Positions 34,857-48,250 of a DNA stretch of 64,000 bases are shown one piece after another (the stretch's first letter is position 1; each line of letters begins with the position of its first letter). Source of the stretch: Oenanthe sinensis (taxonomy: Eukaryota > Streptophyta > Magnoliopsida > Apiales > Apiaceae); contig CM053809.1 of assembly GCA_028671895.1 (NCBI GenBank), forward strand, positions 35,501,501 through 35,565,500, given 5' to 3'. The notes beneath the pieces were generated by a model, which searched no databases, had not been told where the DNA came from, and saw nothing but the letters and a program-made list of their open reading frames with translations. The position numbers were made by a program, and so were the translations under genes.

Positions 34857-37800
34857 ATGGAGTCTGCTGCTATTCTCCGTTCCTTCCAATGTAACTCTCT
34901 CTCTCCCCCTCTCTCCCGCTCTCTCCCTCTCTCCCTCTCTCTCCCTCTCTCTGTCTCTCCTCTCTCTCCCTCTCTCTGTCTCTCCTCTCTCTCTCTCTCT
35001 CTCCTATGCATATATAGATTTGTAATTGTAGATGTATGAATTTGTGAATGTGATGTGATCGTTATATCTAGTTATTGAATTATTTAATCTGATTGTGTGC
35101 TTGATGTTTGTGTAATTTTCTCGAGCTGTGCATAATGTTTCGTAACTATATCTCTTTTGTATATCAAATGCAATGGAAATGTATGCTTGTGTATTGGTTT
35201 ATGTGTAATAGAATGTTAATCGTGCTTGATGTTGTAATTGAGCTGCTACGACTTGTTGAAATTGAGTGAGCTTGTTTTTACGGATTAGGTAATATTAGGT
35301 TGATAAGAAAATTAAATCGTTAAGTTAGATCATTGTTTATGGACTGTGAACTTCGTGGTGAACTTATTGCAATTAAAATTCTTTCGTTGATGAATTAATT
35401 CCGAGCATGTATTAACAGAGTAAATAGGTTTAGGATACTGTTGGTTTATATTTTATAAGTTCATATATATATATATATATATAATATGAAGAATCAACTT
35501 GAATGAATCATTAAGAGTTTATATTCGTAATGAATGTGATCATGAAGCATGTATTAGACATATATTTTCTTTTTGGTCATACTACACAATATGCATCTAT
35601 TGATGCGACTCATATTATAATGATTGTGTTATGACATATTATTCGTTTTGTTATAACATTACCTATCAGGTACAATGCTAATATATCTTTGTCTTCTTTA
35701 ATTTTGTTAAACTCTATAGGCACCGCGTCAAAGTCGGCATGGTCTACCTCGAATAGATGTCCCATCCAAGGGATGGCTGTTGGTCGGAGTTTTATTTCAT
35801 CTCCTTTAAAGAGAGAAATAAGGGGAATAACATGTGCTAAGACATCCGAATCTGCAATCATTGCAAAGTCTGATGGTTAGTTTCTTCTTCTTGCTTGAAA
35901 AAACAGAATTTGTTGCTTTTGGCTAACAAAAAGCAAAAAAACTATAAACAATAAGATGTGAACTTTTAATTAGTCTCTTTGTTTTTTTAATATGTTTCTG
36001 ATCCATGGGTTATCAGGCATCCTTTTAGAATGTTCCTTCTAGCCTCCCTGTTGTATTAATTATTATTGATCCTCATCACTTGAAAAAGTTTGCATTTAGG
36101 AAACATTTCCCAATACCTCTATTACACCGAGGGAGAGTCGTAGATCGTACCTCCTTTGTTGCTGCTATGCAAATACACGAATTAGTAATAATCATATTGA
36201 CAGGGAAGCTTTAAAATAAATTATTTATACCTGATTTCAAGTTCTGTGACATTTCTAAAAATTAAAAAAAAAAAAATTGTTTGACTTTGACCTTATCTTT
36301 CCACATTTTTGTAATCTTATTGGAGTATATTCATCAGAAAGCTGCTCCCAAGGATCAGTGGAAAAGAGTCCATTGCGTGGTGCAACATTTCCAAGTGGAT
36401 TTGAGGTAAGTTGAATATCACTTTCTTTGCTATTTACTAAAACATCGAGTCATTGACTCGCATAGAAACTAAGCACTTAGTACTGTGCATTATGTTTACT
36501 CGTTCTAATACTTTCTTGTGTAAGTTATAGTTCAACCTTTTCATTTATTTGCTTCAAATAGGCCTATCAAATTAATCTCTGGTCTATTGGTCCATATTTC
36601 ATCCTCTATATCGAAAGAACCACAAGATATGCGTAGTCTTGATAGAATTATGGATCTTAGTGATATGGTCACAATAATTTACCAGTGGGAGATGGTTTCA
36701 GCAAGGTGTAACCCAGGAAGACAGAAAAATATATCAAAAACCAAGCCCAAAAGAAAAAAGTTAATGGCATAGTACCTGGATTGAGAGCCTAAAATCATAT
36801 TTTATTGTTATATGCTTTGTAATTTTCAAGCAATTTAATCTGTAACAAATTCAAGGCCCGTGTTACTTGTCACTCAGCATCAACTAAATGTTTTATTGTC
36901 ACTGATGATCAGTGTATACTGATTATTTCAATCATATGCATGACTGTTTGAAATTTATATCTCAATTATACAGTTGAATATTTAAGATTGATTCTTCTTG
37001 CTTTGAATGATTTATACGATGGAAATTGTTGATGTGACTAGGCAGACATTAATATTGACTGCTAGTATATATTTCAATCATTAGTATCGAATTGTGTACT
37101 TCTTCCTTAGTGCACAACAGAACTAATAGTAATCGGTCTGAGTAAAAAAATGTCGGGTATATATGTCTACAGAGTCCCAAGTCCTTTCATAATCCACAAA
37201 AACTCAAAAAACATGGATCTCAAAATTTTTCAATCATTACTAGCTTTGTCAATGTCTCTTAAATCCCAACTTCAATTACTACGAGCATTCTCAGTGTATT
37301 CTTTTTTTTCCAGGCGCTAGTAAAGGAAGTTTGTGATGAAACGCAGATTGCTGAGCTGAAACTCAAGGTAAATTTTGATACGTTTACATAATTATGTATC
37401 AATATTTAAATACATCACTTATTCATTGGCTGTTATATGGTTGAGAAGAATAGAAAATCATAGAAGGTTGGTATCAACAAGGAACAGTGACTTTGCTGGG
37501 ATTGTTGGATAGTTATCTTAGAGCTAATAAAAGAAAATAATATTCTTGTTTGCACCAACATTATCTGTCATTAGTAAACTAAATAATTAAATATTGATAG
37601 TTAGATGTATGTAATGTCTGAACAGATCGGAGACTTTGAAATGCATCTTAAGAGGAACATTGAAGCCCCTGTTGCTGTTGCTCCTCCTGTAGCACCAGCT
37701 CCTGTTCCAACAGCGCCCAAGGCTGAATTGACCCCTGCTTCTCCAGCACCTTCAACAAAAACCTCAGCAGGGAAGACCAATCCATTCACAAATATTCCTG

Positions 37801-39474
37801 TAGAGAAGTCCAGGAAATTAGCTGCATTGGAAGCTTCTGGAGCTAGTGGATATGTTCTAGTTGCTTCTCCTACAGTACGTGTTACTGGACATGTTGTCCC
37901 TGTTACTTTTGCAGTGCTGCAAACTGATGTTATACTTCTGATTACAGGTTGGATCCTTCCGAAAGGGCAGAACACTGAAAGGAAAGAAACAACCTCCAAG
38001 TTGTAAAGAAGTATGTTTACACATTAACAGTTTCTTCAGCCGAGATCTTTTTTTTGCTTATACTTTTCTGCATATGTTTCTAAGATTTTGGTTGAACATT
38101 CTAATTAGAATTTATAATATAAATAGGGAGATCTAATCAAAGAAGGCCAAGTGATCGGCTTTCTAGATCAGTTTGGCACTGAACTGCCTGTTAAGGTAAG
38201 CATCTAGGTTTAGCTTCAATTGTTACGATCAGCACTGAACTGCCTGTTTCTCATAACCCTTGGTTTTTTTCAATGATGCAGTCAGATGTTGCTGGCGAAG
38301 TTCTGAAACTTCTTTTTGATGATGGTGGTAAGAAGTGTTTGGTTTTATTTATATCAAGTTTATGAGAAATTTCTTGCTTCTCAAATCATATACGTCAAAT
38401 TCTGTAGTTTCTTGAATATGGATAAAATAATCGTGAGTTGTACATGTGTACTTTCTTGTGCAAGCCATACTGTCTGATTAATGCTTTCCATGACAATTTT
38501 ATAACCAAATTTTACATTATAGAGAATGCTTAAAGTCATGGAAATATTTTAAAATCTTAACTAATTGCATGAAATATTTTCCCTCTAATTGATGTTTCAT
38601 TTAGATGTATCTGAGAAAGATGGGCCCGGCTAGTTATTTTTCTAATTAGGAATAGAATGTAGAAGAGATTTTCTTCCATGGGCAACTTGGGATGTTTTAC
38701 ATTAACAAATTGAGTGAAGCCATTAACCTCATTATGTGTGAATACTTGGAAGTATGTGAATTTGAACTATGAAGGCATGAAGAAATGAAGTTCATCAACC
38801 TGGCCTTCTCGTCTGTTGAATACCGACCAGAAACGTACATGGTTTTAATGTTTGGTTATTAATTTCGGGTAGCTGCAATTCTGTTTTTAATTTGTTCCAA
38901 AAATCTAATTGGCCGAGAGAAAAAAGAATTCAAGCTAGAAATTTTTAATTTTACATGAGACTTTGTCTACATTATCTTTCATGATAAATGTGCATATATT
39001 TATTAAACAATAAATACTAATTGTTAGTAAACTAATTTTGTGAATATATTACATATCACAAAGCATATTGATTAGTGTATAAATAGTTGTTATGTTCACA
39101 ATCTGTTAATCAGGAGTTGTGGATTCATAGAGGATTCAAAGGTTCACAGACTGCAGACGAGATTCTAATATAGATTTATGAAATTTTAACCCAATTTTTT
39201 CACCTGGCCATTTCTTGAATGTTCAATAATTCTCATTCTTTAAAATATATATATTTCTTAATTGTTTACTTGTGTAGTTCAAATATTCTTGGTAATTCAA
39301 TATCATACTCTTATTTGTGTTGTGATCAAGTTGTATTTAGAGTTAGACGCAATGGTTCTAATTTTTGTGTAATTTAAGCAAACCCTTTTTTTTGGTGTGT
39401 CGTTATTTGCAGAAGCTGTTGGTTATGGAGATCCCCTCATTGCTGTCTTACCATCATTTCATGGTATCAGATAA
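34857..39474 (+). CDS. BADC: BADC: biotin/lipoyl attachment domain-containing protein, nine exons
   Basis: Plastid protein that resembles the biotin carboxyl carrier subunit of heteromeric acetyl-CoA carboxylase but cannot be biotinylated; BADCs take BCCP places in the complex and dampen fatty-acid synthesis. Exons 34857-34890, 35720-35875, 36338-36405, 37314-37367, 37626-37874, 37948-38010, 38127-38195, 38282-38327 and 39413-39474 join in frame (801 nt, 266 residues). Residues 1 to about 60 are Ser/Arg-rich with few acids, a plausible plastid transit peptide. A Pro/Ala-rich linker (APVAVAPPVAPAPVPTAP) and LAALEASGASGYVLVASPT precede the biotinyl-like domain (GDLIKEGQVIGFLDQ to GYGDPLIAVLPSF). 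Where BCCP has the biotinylated Lys motif (MKM), this protein reads DQFGTELPVKSDVAGEV. Which paralogue (BADC1, 2 or 3) is unclear. Confidence 0.94.
34891..35004 (+). repeat. CT-rich microsatellite in BADC intron 1
   Basis: Imperfect (CT)n with CCCTCT and TGTCTC interruptions, starting directly after the exon 1 donor. It produces Ser/Leu/Pro frames on the plus strand and Arg/Glu frames on the minus strand that are not genes. Confidence 0.95.
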
Positions 39475-40648
39475 ACTCAGTATGTGTCTGCAGCCTTTAA
39501 TCTTCATTGGAAAAAATATCGCAGTTGCTTCGACAGATTCTTCCCATCTTTACTGTGTCCTTGCTTGGATGGTGGGTGGGAACAGATGTAGTTTGTAATA
39601 TGTACCTTTTGCTACTCATCAGTTAAATCATTTCAGATTAAACTGATTTGTTTAGGAAGTTTAAAAGTGTGATGATTTTGAACACCGGCCTTTTTTCTTT
39701 TATTTTCTTGTGAAAATGAAATTATGATGCAACCCTAGAAACCGGAGGAGAAAACCGTTGCTACTGAAGTGGAATGAAATTGACAATTAAATCTGGAGTA
39801 AATTAGTACTCAGTTTGTGCTTTTATATATTAGAGCATTTACTTGATCCCAACTACCTAGTGTCATGGAGTGCTGAGCTATTATATGAGCTTGTTTGACT
39901 TGAATATGTAATGAGCTGAATTTGACCAATTTTGTGTTCATCAGCCAAACTGAAAAAGACCTAGAACTACTTGTGATTGTTTATATCTTTTAAATTACCG
40001 TAATTTACCATATAACTCTCACCAGCCTTCAGAAAAGTTGAAATTGGTCAAGCAAACCTCGTTCCAACTGATTTGTTTGGCCCATGAAGTTCCAATATGA
40101 TCAAAAAGTTGTCTTTGTCTTCCACCCTTCTTGGTGTATTGCTCAAAGGTTAGGGGAAAAGATGTATCTTATCTAATTGATGAAACTCAACAGGTAACTT
40201 TAAATTTTAATCATGGAAATACAAGGGTAGAATTACTGCAAGAGGATTATGCAAGATCAGTGAAGAGGATCTAGTGATCTATCATATGCAATTCTATGTC
40301 TCTACATCCTCTAGATTGTTATGATTTATACTACTCCAGGAAGAACAGTATAGTGATGGTCAACCCAGTGATGGCTTACCAATAATATCCATCCCCAGAT
40401 ACATGAAGAGTCAAGTTCATCTAATAGCTAATTGTAACCAGGAAGAAAAGTCAAGTTCATCTAATAGCTAATTGTAACTAGGAAGAAAAGAAACACAGAG
40501 AATGCTACAAGATTGTATTTAACATCACAACTTGTTCCATATTTAATTACAAAACTTGTTCCCATTACTGCACATTACAATTCAACTAGGCATTATCATT
40601 TGTCCACTCCATATCTTCCAAAATTAGAATTTGTAACTGTATCTACAC
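39475..40648. other. Convergent spacer, BADC 3' UTR to DCD-kelch 3' end
   Basis: Contains both 3' regions. A 40-bp unit (TCAAGTTCATCTAATAGCTA, ATTGTAAC, AGGAAGAAAAG) is duplicated in tandem at 40407-40490. No gene is supported. Confidence 0.6.
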
Positions 40649-41566
40649 TCAAAATACCAACGTGGAAAAGAAGCACATTTTCCCAAGCGCGTTCAAGTTG
40701 GTTACCTCCCAGCCGTATCCTTCCTTGTAGCATTCAATCTGCCATTCATGTAAAAAAATGAGATGAAAATAATACTAAAATTTAAAGTATGGTTTTCAAA
40801 TATAAAAGATCCCAGAGATGTTTTACATACAGTGTCCGAAATTTGATCCTTTTCCATTAGACCACCAATGACATATAGTTTACCTCCGACCACAACAGCA
40901 CCAGCATATCCCCTACTGTTGTTCATTGATTCCCCAAGTGTCCATGAGTTCATGCGAGGATCAAATATCTCAACAGTTGAATGTATTCTATCTCCGTCAC
41001 AGCCTCCCAAAGCATATCTGCAAAGAGATCTTCTATTATGATCTTTGACTTAAAAGCTTGAGATGGAGATTAGGAAATCAAACCTCTATTCCAAATAATA
41101 ATGATAAACGAACAAAGATATATATGATTGTTTAAAGCCAGAATTTATTCGTTTTAACTCTCTGTTATTTGAGATGACTCACCCAGAAGAGTATTCCAAA
41201 AAATCAAATTACAATCTCACACATTTATTAAATGCAAAAAGTTAACTTACAGCTTTCCATTAAGTACAGCTGCAGAATGGCAACCCCTCTTTGTGCTCAT
41301 ACTCCCAACTCTGGCCCACGAATGTTCTCGAGGATCAAATCTTTCAACAGTGCTGCAATTAAGACATGAATCATCTATTCAACAATCTATCAATAAATAT
41401 TACAAGTCCTAGAAACAACTTCAAGGAACACAATGTCAGCCAAACTACAGTAAGAATTAATGGGTATAATGGAGAATGGCGGAGTCCTTATATTTGGGAT
41501 TTGAGCTCTAGTTTAGATTGTTAATAACAGGGTGAAAGAAGGAATTAAAACTTTGAACATTAGGTA

Positions 41567-41869
41567 CTCCCACCATCTCAAATTATATGTCTTGTTTGAC
41601 TTTTACACATATATTAAGGAATTAGAATTTTTTAGTTTGTTAGACTAGTTTACCCTAAGTATTGATATATGTGTGTAATAAGAAAGAGAAAGATAGTTTC
41701 ACAAAAAACAAAAAAAAGAGAAAGATAGTGAAAAGATGGCATTTATAATATTATATTCTAGGAAATATAAATTACGCATGAAAAACTCTCAATTTGTTAA
41801 AAGGAAATATGGACACAATTTTGGGACAAACTAAATGAAAGGAAGACAAATAATATGGGACGAAGGGAG
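41567..41869. mobile_element. Stowaway-like MITE in DCD-kelch intron
   Basis: The left end CTCCCACCATCTCAAATTAT, ATGTCTTG pairs with the right end CAAATAATATGGGACGAAGG, GAG. TA precedes the left end; the right TA is not intact. It lies in intron 7 of the broken DCD-kelch gene. Confidence 0.7.
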
Positions 41870-41959
41870 TGAAATATTGAATAAATCTCATTCCATTTCC
41901 TCCCAATTACATTCCTCCTAACCAAACACAAGGATCAACTCTGAAATCAACTTTTATTG

Positions 41960-42055
41960 CTTTAAGAATCAAGGAGTGGTTGAAGAGTATGATAGGTACT
42001 TCTAGAGCTTAAAAGGGTATAGAGTTCGATTCTTACTCCCACCTAGGTCAATCAA
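41960..42055 (+). mobile_element. SINE-like sequence in DCD-kelch intron
   Basis: An A-box-like TGGTTGAAGAGTATGATAGG is followed about 35 bases later by a B-box-like GAGTTCGATTCTTA. The spacing fits a tRNA-derived SINE head. No target duplication was identified. Confidence 0.4.
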
Positions 42056-45000
42056 TAGATCAGATTTGGATCAAATCACCTAAATCCGTATACAAATCCA
42101 TTTAATTTTTTGGATCAAATCGAATCAAGTGTTGGATTTTCTTCAGACCAATCAAAATCTGATCCATTAGAGCCACGGGTAACCCAATCAAATTCTGACC
42201 CAGGTAGAATTTTTCGTAAACAACAGAAATTAACAAGTGAATCTGGTAGCATTATTATGTTTTTTATAAAATCATAACACAAAATGTAAATCGGAACATT
42301 AAACACCACATCCAAATTTGTAAGAAGCTGCCTTTCCTTTTTCTTTTCTAAATGAACATCATAAAAAGAAGAAACATGGAGCAATTTTCTCCAATTATAC
42401 CGAACCTTAACACTAACTAGTAGATAGCTTTATCACCTAAGACTGCTTACTGCAACACTAAAACACAAGACTCTGAACTTCTAATGTTTTTATTAAAATG
42501 CATTATATATAATATTTGTAACTGAATGTATAATTGCATTTACACCAGTTGGGTCCTTAACAGATCGTATTACACAGAACCCATATTTGTATGGATTGGA
42601 CCCTTACCAGATCAGATTTTTATCTGATTATATTTATTTAGATAATTCCATAGATCTGAAAATAATGCCTTGGATCAAACATCCGGTCCATTGACAGGTA
42701 TACTTCAAATTATAGCAACCACCAAAAAAACCTATGCAATTTGTTTGGTATTCAGACATCTATAATCTCTAGCAAATGAAGTAAAGACAAAATTTCAGCT
42801 ACAATGCAAAATGAAAATGTGATATTCTTACGGTATCGTGTGCACAACCACAAAGAGACTGGTTAACTATTACCAAAGAAACAAATGTCGAACTGTGCAT
42901 CACTATTGAAAGAAAGAAGAAAAAAGACCAGTAGTTTCTAACCTCAAATAATTTGTTCCATCATATCCACCAGTGACATAGAGTGCATTATTAATCTCTG
43001 AAGCTGCTGGAGCAAATCGCTGGAGAGACCAAAATATTACTGATCTTAAACAGTAATTTTAACTGTATGTGTGTGTGTTTTATGGTTTAAAAGAAAACTC
43101 CATTAAAAAGAGAACCACTTGAAAAAGTTTTTTAAAAAAAGAAATTACAAGTATTAACAACAATCTGTTTGTAAATGAAAAAAATTAGAATCTCGTAGAA
43201 TTTAAGAATATGGAATTTCAATTTGAAATTCTAGAAGTTTTGCATGAATCTTTTCAGAATTTAATTAATGATTAAATTATTTATTTTTAAAAAGAAGAAA
43301 AATTGATAGTTGGAATGTTAATATATAGTTATTTCACAAAGATAAGGAAAAAAATTGGAATCTCTTTTTAAATCTCAAATTCTTTGGTTCTCCTTCTAAC
43401 TAGTTTTAAGAGAGTTCTCTCTAGAACCTTACTCGTATATTTAAAACAAGGAATCGAATTAAAAACCAAATTACCTTTATAATGCATTGACCGCGTAAAT
43501 ATCCACCTTCCTATGTTTGGATCATACATCTCAACCTCTGCAAGACAATCAACTCCATTCCCACCACCGATTGCAAAAATCTTATCACTTAAATTTACCC
43601 CTGCTAGGCTCCCTTTCTTCCTATTTAGTGAGGGTTGACTATGCCACTGGTCACTTCTTAAGTTGTAAGACTCAACTGTGAAACAGTAATTATTACGTTT
43701 ACCACGCAGGAAGAAATTATCAGAAGTTAACCAAACAAATTGAGCTTTATGAACAATACCTGTGTCGTGCCAGACATTACCATCAATACCACCAAATACA
43801 AAAAATTCACCACCCAGCTTTGCTGCTGAGGCATAGAACCGTCGAGTGGTCATCGGACAAAGAGAAGCCATTACATCGTGGGCAGGACAATAGGATTTCA
43901 GATCTGCCAACCAAGAAGAACCATCAAATCCACCCACTATAAGAATAGTCTCGTCCGTATCCGGAGTGGATTTGTCAAACCATTCATACTCATCCCCCAA
44001 ATGTAGAGCATAAGTATGTCCTCCAGATTCTAACATATTGTATCGATTTTTCAGTAGTGCAATTTGTCTTTTTGAATCAACCTGAGAAGGTAACTCTATG
44101 ATAAATATTATGTTTCTTTACTAAAGAATGTTGAATCAATAAATTGAGAAAGGAAAGAACAAGACACCATTCTGATATCTCAACCTATCTGCTTTTAGTT
44201 ATTCTTATTCATTGACAATCAGCTATTCAGTTTTCTTTAGGCCATGGAGAATTGTGAAAATGTAATCAAGATGGAAACATAACAGCAATTAAAATAATTT
44301 TAGTAATTATTCTAATTAAGTAGAAATTACAATAATCATATGTCAAATATCAAATATGTCACCAGATTAGCTGAAGGAAAAGGAATAGACAAACAGTGGT
44401 ATATGTTATGCGTTACGTCTGGTGAAGTTGTGAACTAACATTCTACACAAAATAAGTAAACATCACCCAGTCTAAACCCAGCATATGGTCATTCAAAATG
44501 TGCATACTAATTTGCATGTGTGATTCTAAAGCCAGGCTAACAGGACTTCAGGTGTTCTATTAAAAACTTGTCTACTGTACTATATGCATGCATACTTTTA
44601 CAAATGATACTTTCATACACTTTAGTTGCAAGAGTTTCATAGTTCTAATGTCTACATTAAAGAATCTATATGGGTAAATTATGTATTTTTTGTCATCTAC
44701 GCAGTACATTCAAAGCCCCCAGCATACCCTGGCGTTACCATCCACCTACACAGCTGGTCCCTATTTCTACACGACTTTGATACCTTTTAAGTTATGGAGA
44801 CATGTCCGGTTTTCCTATCTTAAGTCCCGACAGGATATAATTGTGAAATTGGAAGGATTCAACATTACATAGATTTCTACTCGTTAAACCTATTTTTTGC
44901 GGGCCAGATCGTGTACATATCTCTATTAAATAAATTCTACTTATTATACCTAACTTCTAATTATGATCAAACTAACTCATCTGATTTATTATCACCCAAG

Positions 45001-46177
45001 TCTTTAACAGACATAAAATAAGAAAATACATCATACATGATAATATAAGTTCTCAACCCTTAAAAAGATGATAAAAAATATTTTATATCCAATACTAATA
45101 TAAATATAATATAAAATATATTTACTTAAATTCAGCCAACCCGTGTAAGCTTGTTGATGTATATATGCGTGTATATAATTTTTTAGAAACTATAGAAGTA
45201 TACTCTAATTTCAGACAAGTTTAAAATAAAATAACTATAAATTACCTTTTTTTTCAAAAATAATGGGCGACAAAAAAAAGGTAAGTGCAGCAGTAGGAAA
45301 CATATTACTAAAAAGATAGTACGGAATAGGATGGCAGATAGTACCAGCTCTTTCTCAAGATAATTGATTTGCATGTGTTGTCGCAATTGAACTCCCTTCA
45401 GTCCATCAATTTATTTCATTAACTTCAAGAAGATGCCACAAATATTTAATTAGGTAAGAAAAGCTCATAAAATAAGAAGGCACGCTAATTTTACATAAAT
45501 AAAAGTGACTCTAACCACAAACTTCAGCATTTACCATTGCCACCATAGACTGAATGTCAGAAGAGTTTGTTGCTGTTATTCTATCTGCCGCCGGAGAACA
45601 CACATTCTCTACAGGGACTCCAGTATGAGTAGCATCATTTTCATTATATTCTTCTAAAATCATCTCACTTATCACTGCACTGAAATCAAAAGATTCAGAA
45701 GACTGTGTTTCATCTTCATTTACATTAAGAGGCCTAAGCCCCCCTACCACATTGGACTCCACTGAATGATGAGTGTTTATGTCCAAACTGACATGACTAA
45801 AGCATATATCTTCATCTCGTGCTACACCAGTAAGTGTATTATCGTTTAAACTAATTTTTGAAACCTCTTTCAAACCAGATGGGTTCTCCCGATCCAACTC
45901 TCAGTTGTCCATATCATTGTAACACTGGTTGACATCTAACTCTACCCCTTGTCTATCAGAAACAGACAAGGGCAGAGAGGGAGGGTTCTCCCAATTTGTC
46001 TCCCAGTCATCAACATCTCCAGAACACTGTTGTCTGTTCAACAAATCTCTCTCACTTTCACTGTTCTCTCTGTTTGGACAAGGTAAAGCACACGCAGACT
46101 TTAAGTACATTTTGGACTCATCCAAAGGATAGTAAGATTCCACAGCTTCAGTCCAGAAACTTTCATCTTTCTCCAAA

Positions 46178-46427
46178 ACATCACTATCAGATGGAGTTTT
46201 AAATAATGAACTCCATTTCTTCTGTGAAATCGAAGTGCTTGCATCATCTCTGTGTATACCATCACTATGAGATGAACTTTTGAATAATGAAGTCCATGTT
46301 TTCTGCGCAACGGAAGTGCATCATCTCTCTGCATACCTTCAGTATGAGATGAACTTTCGAATAATGAATTCCACTTCTTCTGCTGAATGAAAGTGCTTGC
46401 ATCACTAGCAATCTCCTTGTTACTCGA
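46178..46427 (-). repeat. Three 81-bp tandem repeats coding 27-residue units
   Basis: Inside DCD-kelch exon 3. The units read DASTFIQQKKWNSLFESSSH, then TSVAQKTWTSLFKSSSHSDG, then DASTSISQKKWSSLFKTPSD, each with a conserved W-x-SLF core. The middle unit lacks four bases (TTGC on the plus strand) present in both neighbours, which shifts the frame. Confidence 0.85.
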
Positions 46428-47460
46428 AAGACCTGATACTCCTTCCTCTCGCGTGTCGGAAGCAGGTAACAGATTGAGGGAACGGTTCCACTTTGCTCTA
46501 CTTTGTGATGTAGAAGCATCAACGTCACAGGGAAAAGAATTAAACAATGAGACTAACTTGCTAGTTTGACTCCGATCCAGTTCAAACCAAAAAAGGCTTT
46601 GTTCATAGTAGTTACTTGATATTATTGGTCTAAACTGTTCCTCTTTCAAAGTGCAGCAGCGCCTCGACAAACTTTAACCTTCAACAAAAGATATGCTAGT
46701 ATAAATCAAATCCATGATACTATGAACATCTACCTCGTTAACCAAAGAAGTAAGTAGACATCAAACTACTTCAATTTTACACATAGCAGATACATTAAAC
46801 CGAGTTGTGTATTCTAGCAATGTCCTGTACCTGTGCAGGGTAGGGTGTATCTGCACCATCTTCATTCCAAGCATGATGATCGATGTTCATTTGTCCAGGG
46901 GTAACAGCCTCAAATATACCATGAAGTGTTCTATCACTATAGTTGAACAAGAAGAGTACTAGTCCATGACTGATATTCTTTACATAAGCATAATGAGGAG
47001 CAGGTAAGCCTGTCAAGGACTCATGAAATATTTTTGAATCTAAGGAAACAATTTCAAAAGAAGATTTTACTTATATACAGGGATAAAACAGGTATTGGGA
47101 GTGCTTTAACTTACCAAACAACTTTTTCGTATAGCATTCATGTATGGTGTGATTCTTGCACCCAAAAATGACAGCACCTAGGTCATCCTTCCTTAGGTTT
47201 CTAGCAGGAGCACTAATGTTAGCTTTCGCAAAAGGTTGGGACTTCTGATTCAAAGAAGATTTCTTGTTTTTCTTCCCTCCTGCCATTCTCTCTGCAAGTT
47301 CAATAGATAAATCAGAGACCAAATTAAAAAGAAAACCTCGTCCCATCGTTCCCTCTTACGGAAAAATGTAAACAATAAAATTACATATTGGTTACCAAGA
47401 TAAACAAACATATACATTGACAAAATAACGCTAGAAAACAATCAAACTGAAAATCGGACT

Positions 47461-48250
47461 GAACAAAAAATGCAAATTAAAGCAATATGAACAGCAAAGT
47501 TTTTATAAAAAAGCAACCAAGCATAATTACAAAAACTACTAGCATTGCAGACCCTTATTCCCTTATTTTTACCCCTGTCCTGCATCAGTTCTTATGCTGA
47601 AATTGTTCACAAGTGTACGAGCCTAACACAATCATATATGAAATTATATATACCGAAAATAGGACCTAACTACAAAAGAAAACCATATGAAACGCAACTC
47701 AAACAAATATGAAAAAACAAAGTTAAAGCACAATAACCAAGCATAATAATAATTAAAAAATAAAGTACTAGCAAAGTAGCAAGGGCGATTTGCATACACT
47801 TACTACCATATGGTAGGACCTTCAAATCAACCATTCCAACAAGTTTATAAAACACAAAAAAGTGCCTTAATCAAAAAAAAACTGAACAAATAAAACAAAA
47901 ATACCTCAAATACGCAATGTCGCTCGAAACCTGTCCTACTTAACAGATAATTTCACACACAATAAATTATATATACCGAAAATAAGACCTAATTACAAAA
48001 GAAAACCATATGAAACGCAACTCAAACATATACGAAAAACAGAGTTAAAGCGAAATAATCAAGCATAAGAACAATTAAAAATTAAGTACTAGCAATGGCG
48101 CATTGCAGACACATGACATTACCATATGATATAACAAAAAAGTGCCTTAATTAAACAAACTCGAACAAATAAAACAAAAACACCTCAAATACGCAATGTG
48201 TCGCGACATTGCGCAAAACCTAACCTATTAAACAGATAATTTCACACACA
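47461..48250. repeat. ~323-bp tandem duplication in the leader intron
   Basis: Copies start at 47641 and 47964 and share AAATTATATATACCGAAAAT, AAAGAAAACCATATGAAACG, GTGCCTTAAT, CACCTCAAATACGCAATG (TACC in one copy) and AACAGATAATTTCACACAC. A more diverged third copy precedes them (about 47461-47640, CAAGCATAATTACAAAAACT). The array lies in the presumed leader intron of the DCD-kelch gene, between 47287 and 48522. Confidence 0.8.

Larger units (their letters stand above)
40649..47286 (-). pseudogene. DCD-domain kelch-repeat gene with frame lesions
   Basis: Plant-specific DCD plus kelch protein gene. Exons: 47115-47286, 46831-47009, 45516-46678, 45345-45391, 43760-44081, 43475-43675, 42943-43019, 41251-41352, 40831-41017 and 40649-40738. 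Exons 1-3 hold the DCD domain: NLRKDDLGAVIFGCKNHTI, LPAPHYAYVKNISHG, LFLFNYSDRTLHGIFEA, NYYEQSLFWFELDRSQTSKL. A linker has three 27-residue repeats. A short coiled coil (LRQHMQINYLEKEL) leads to kelch repeats (ILIVGGFDGSSW, FFVFGGIDG, IFAIGGGNG, LYVTGGYDGTNY, YALGGCDGD, LYVIGGL). Breaks: exon 3 is one base out of frame at its start (near 46670); 4 bases are missing in repeat 2 (near 46318); TGA at 45901-45903; one extra A at the end of exon 6 (near 43477). Exons 4-5 and 7-10 are otherwise open. It is either a young pseudogene or has sequencing errors. Confidence 0.8.

Noticed and set aside
34769..35039. Arg/Glu-rich and Ser/Leu/Pro-rich frames
   Set aside because: They translate the CT microsatellite in BADC intron 1.
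36587..36772. 61-codon frame in BADC intron 3
   Set aside because: The exon chain is complete without it, and it would break the frame if included.
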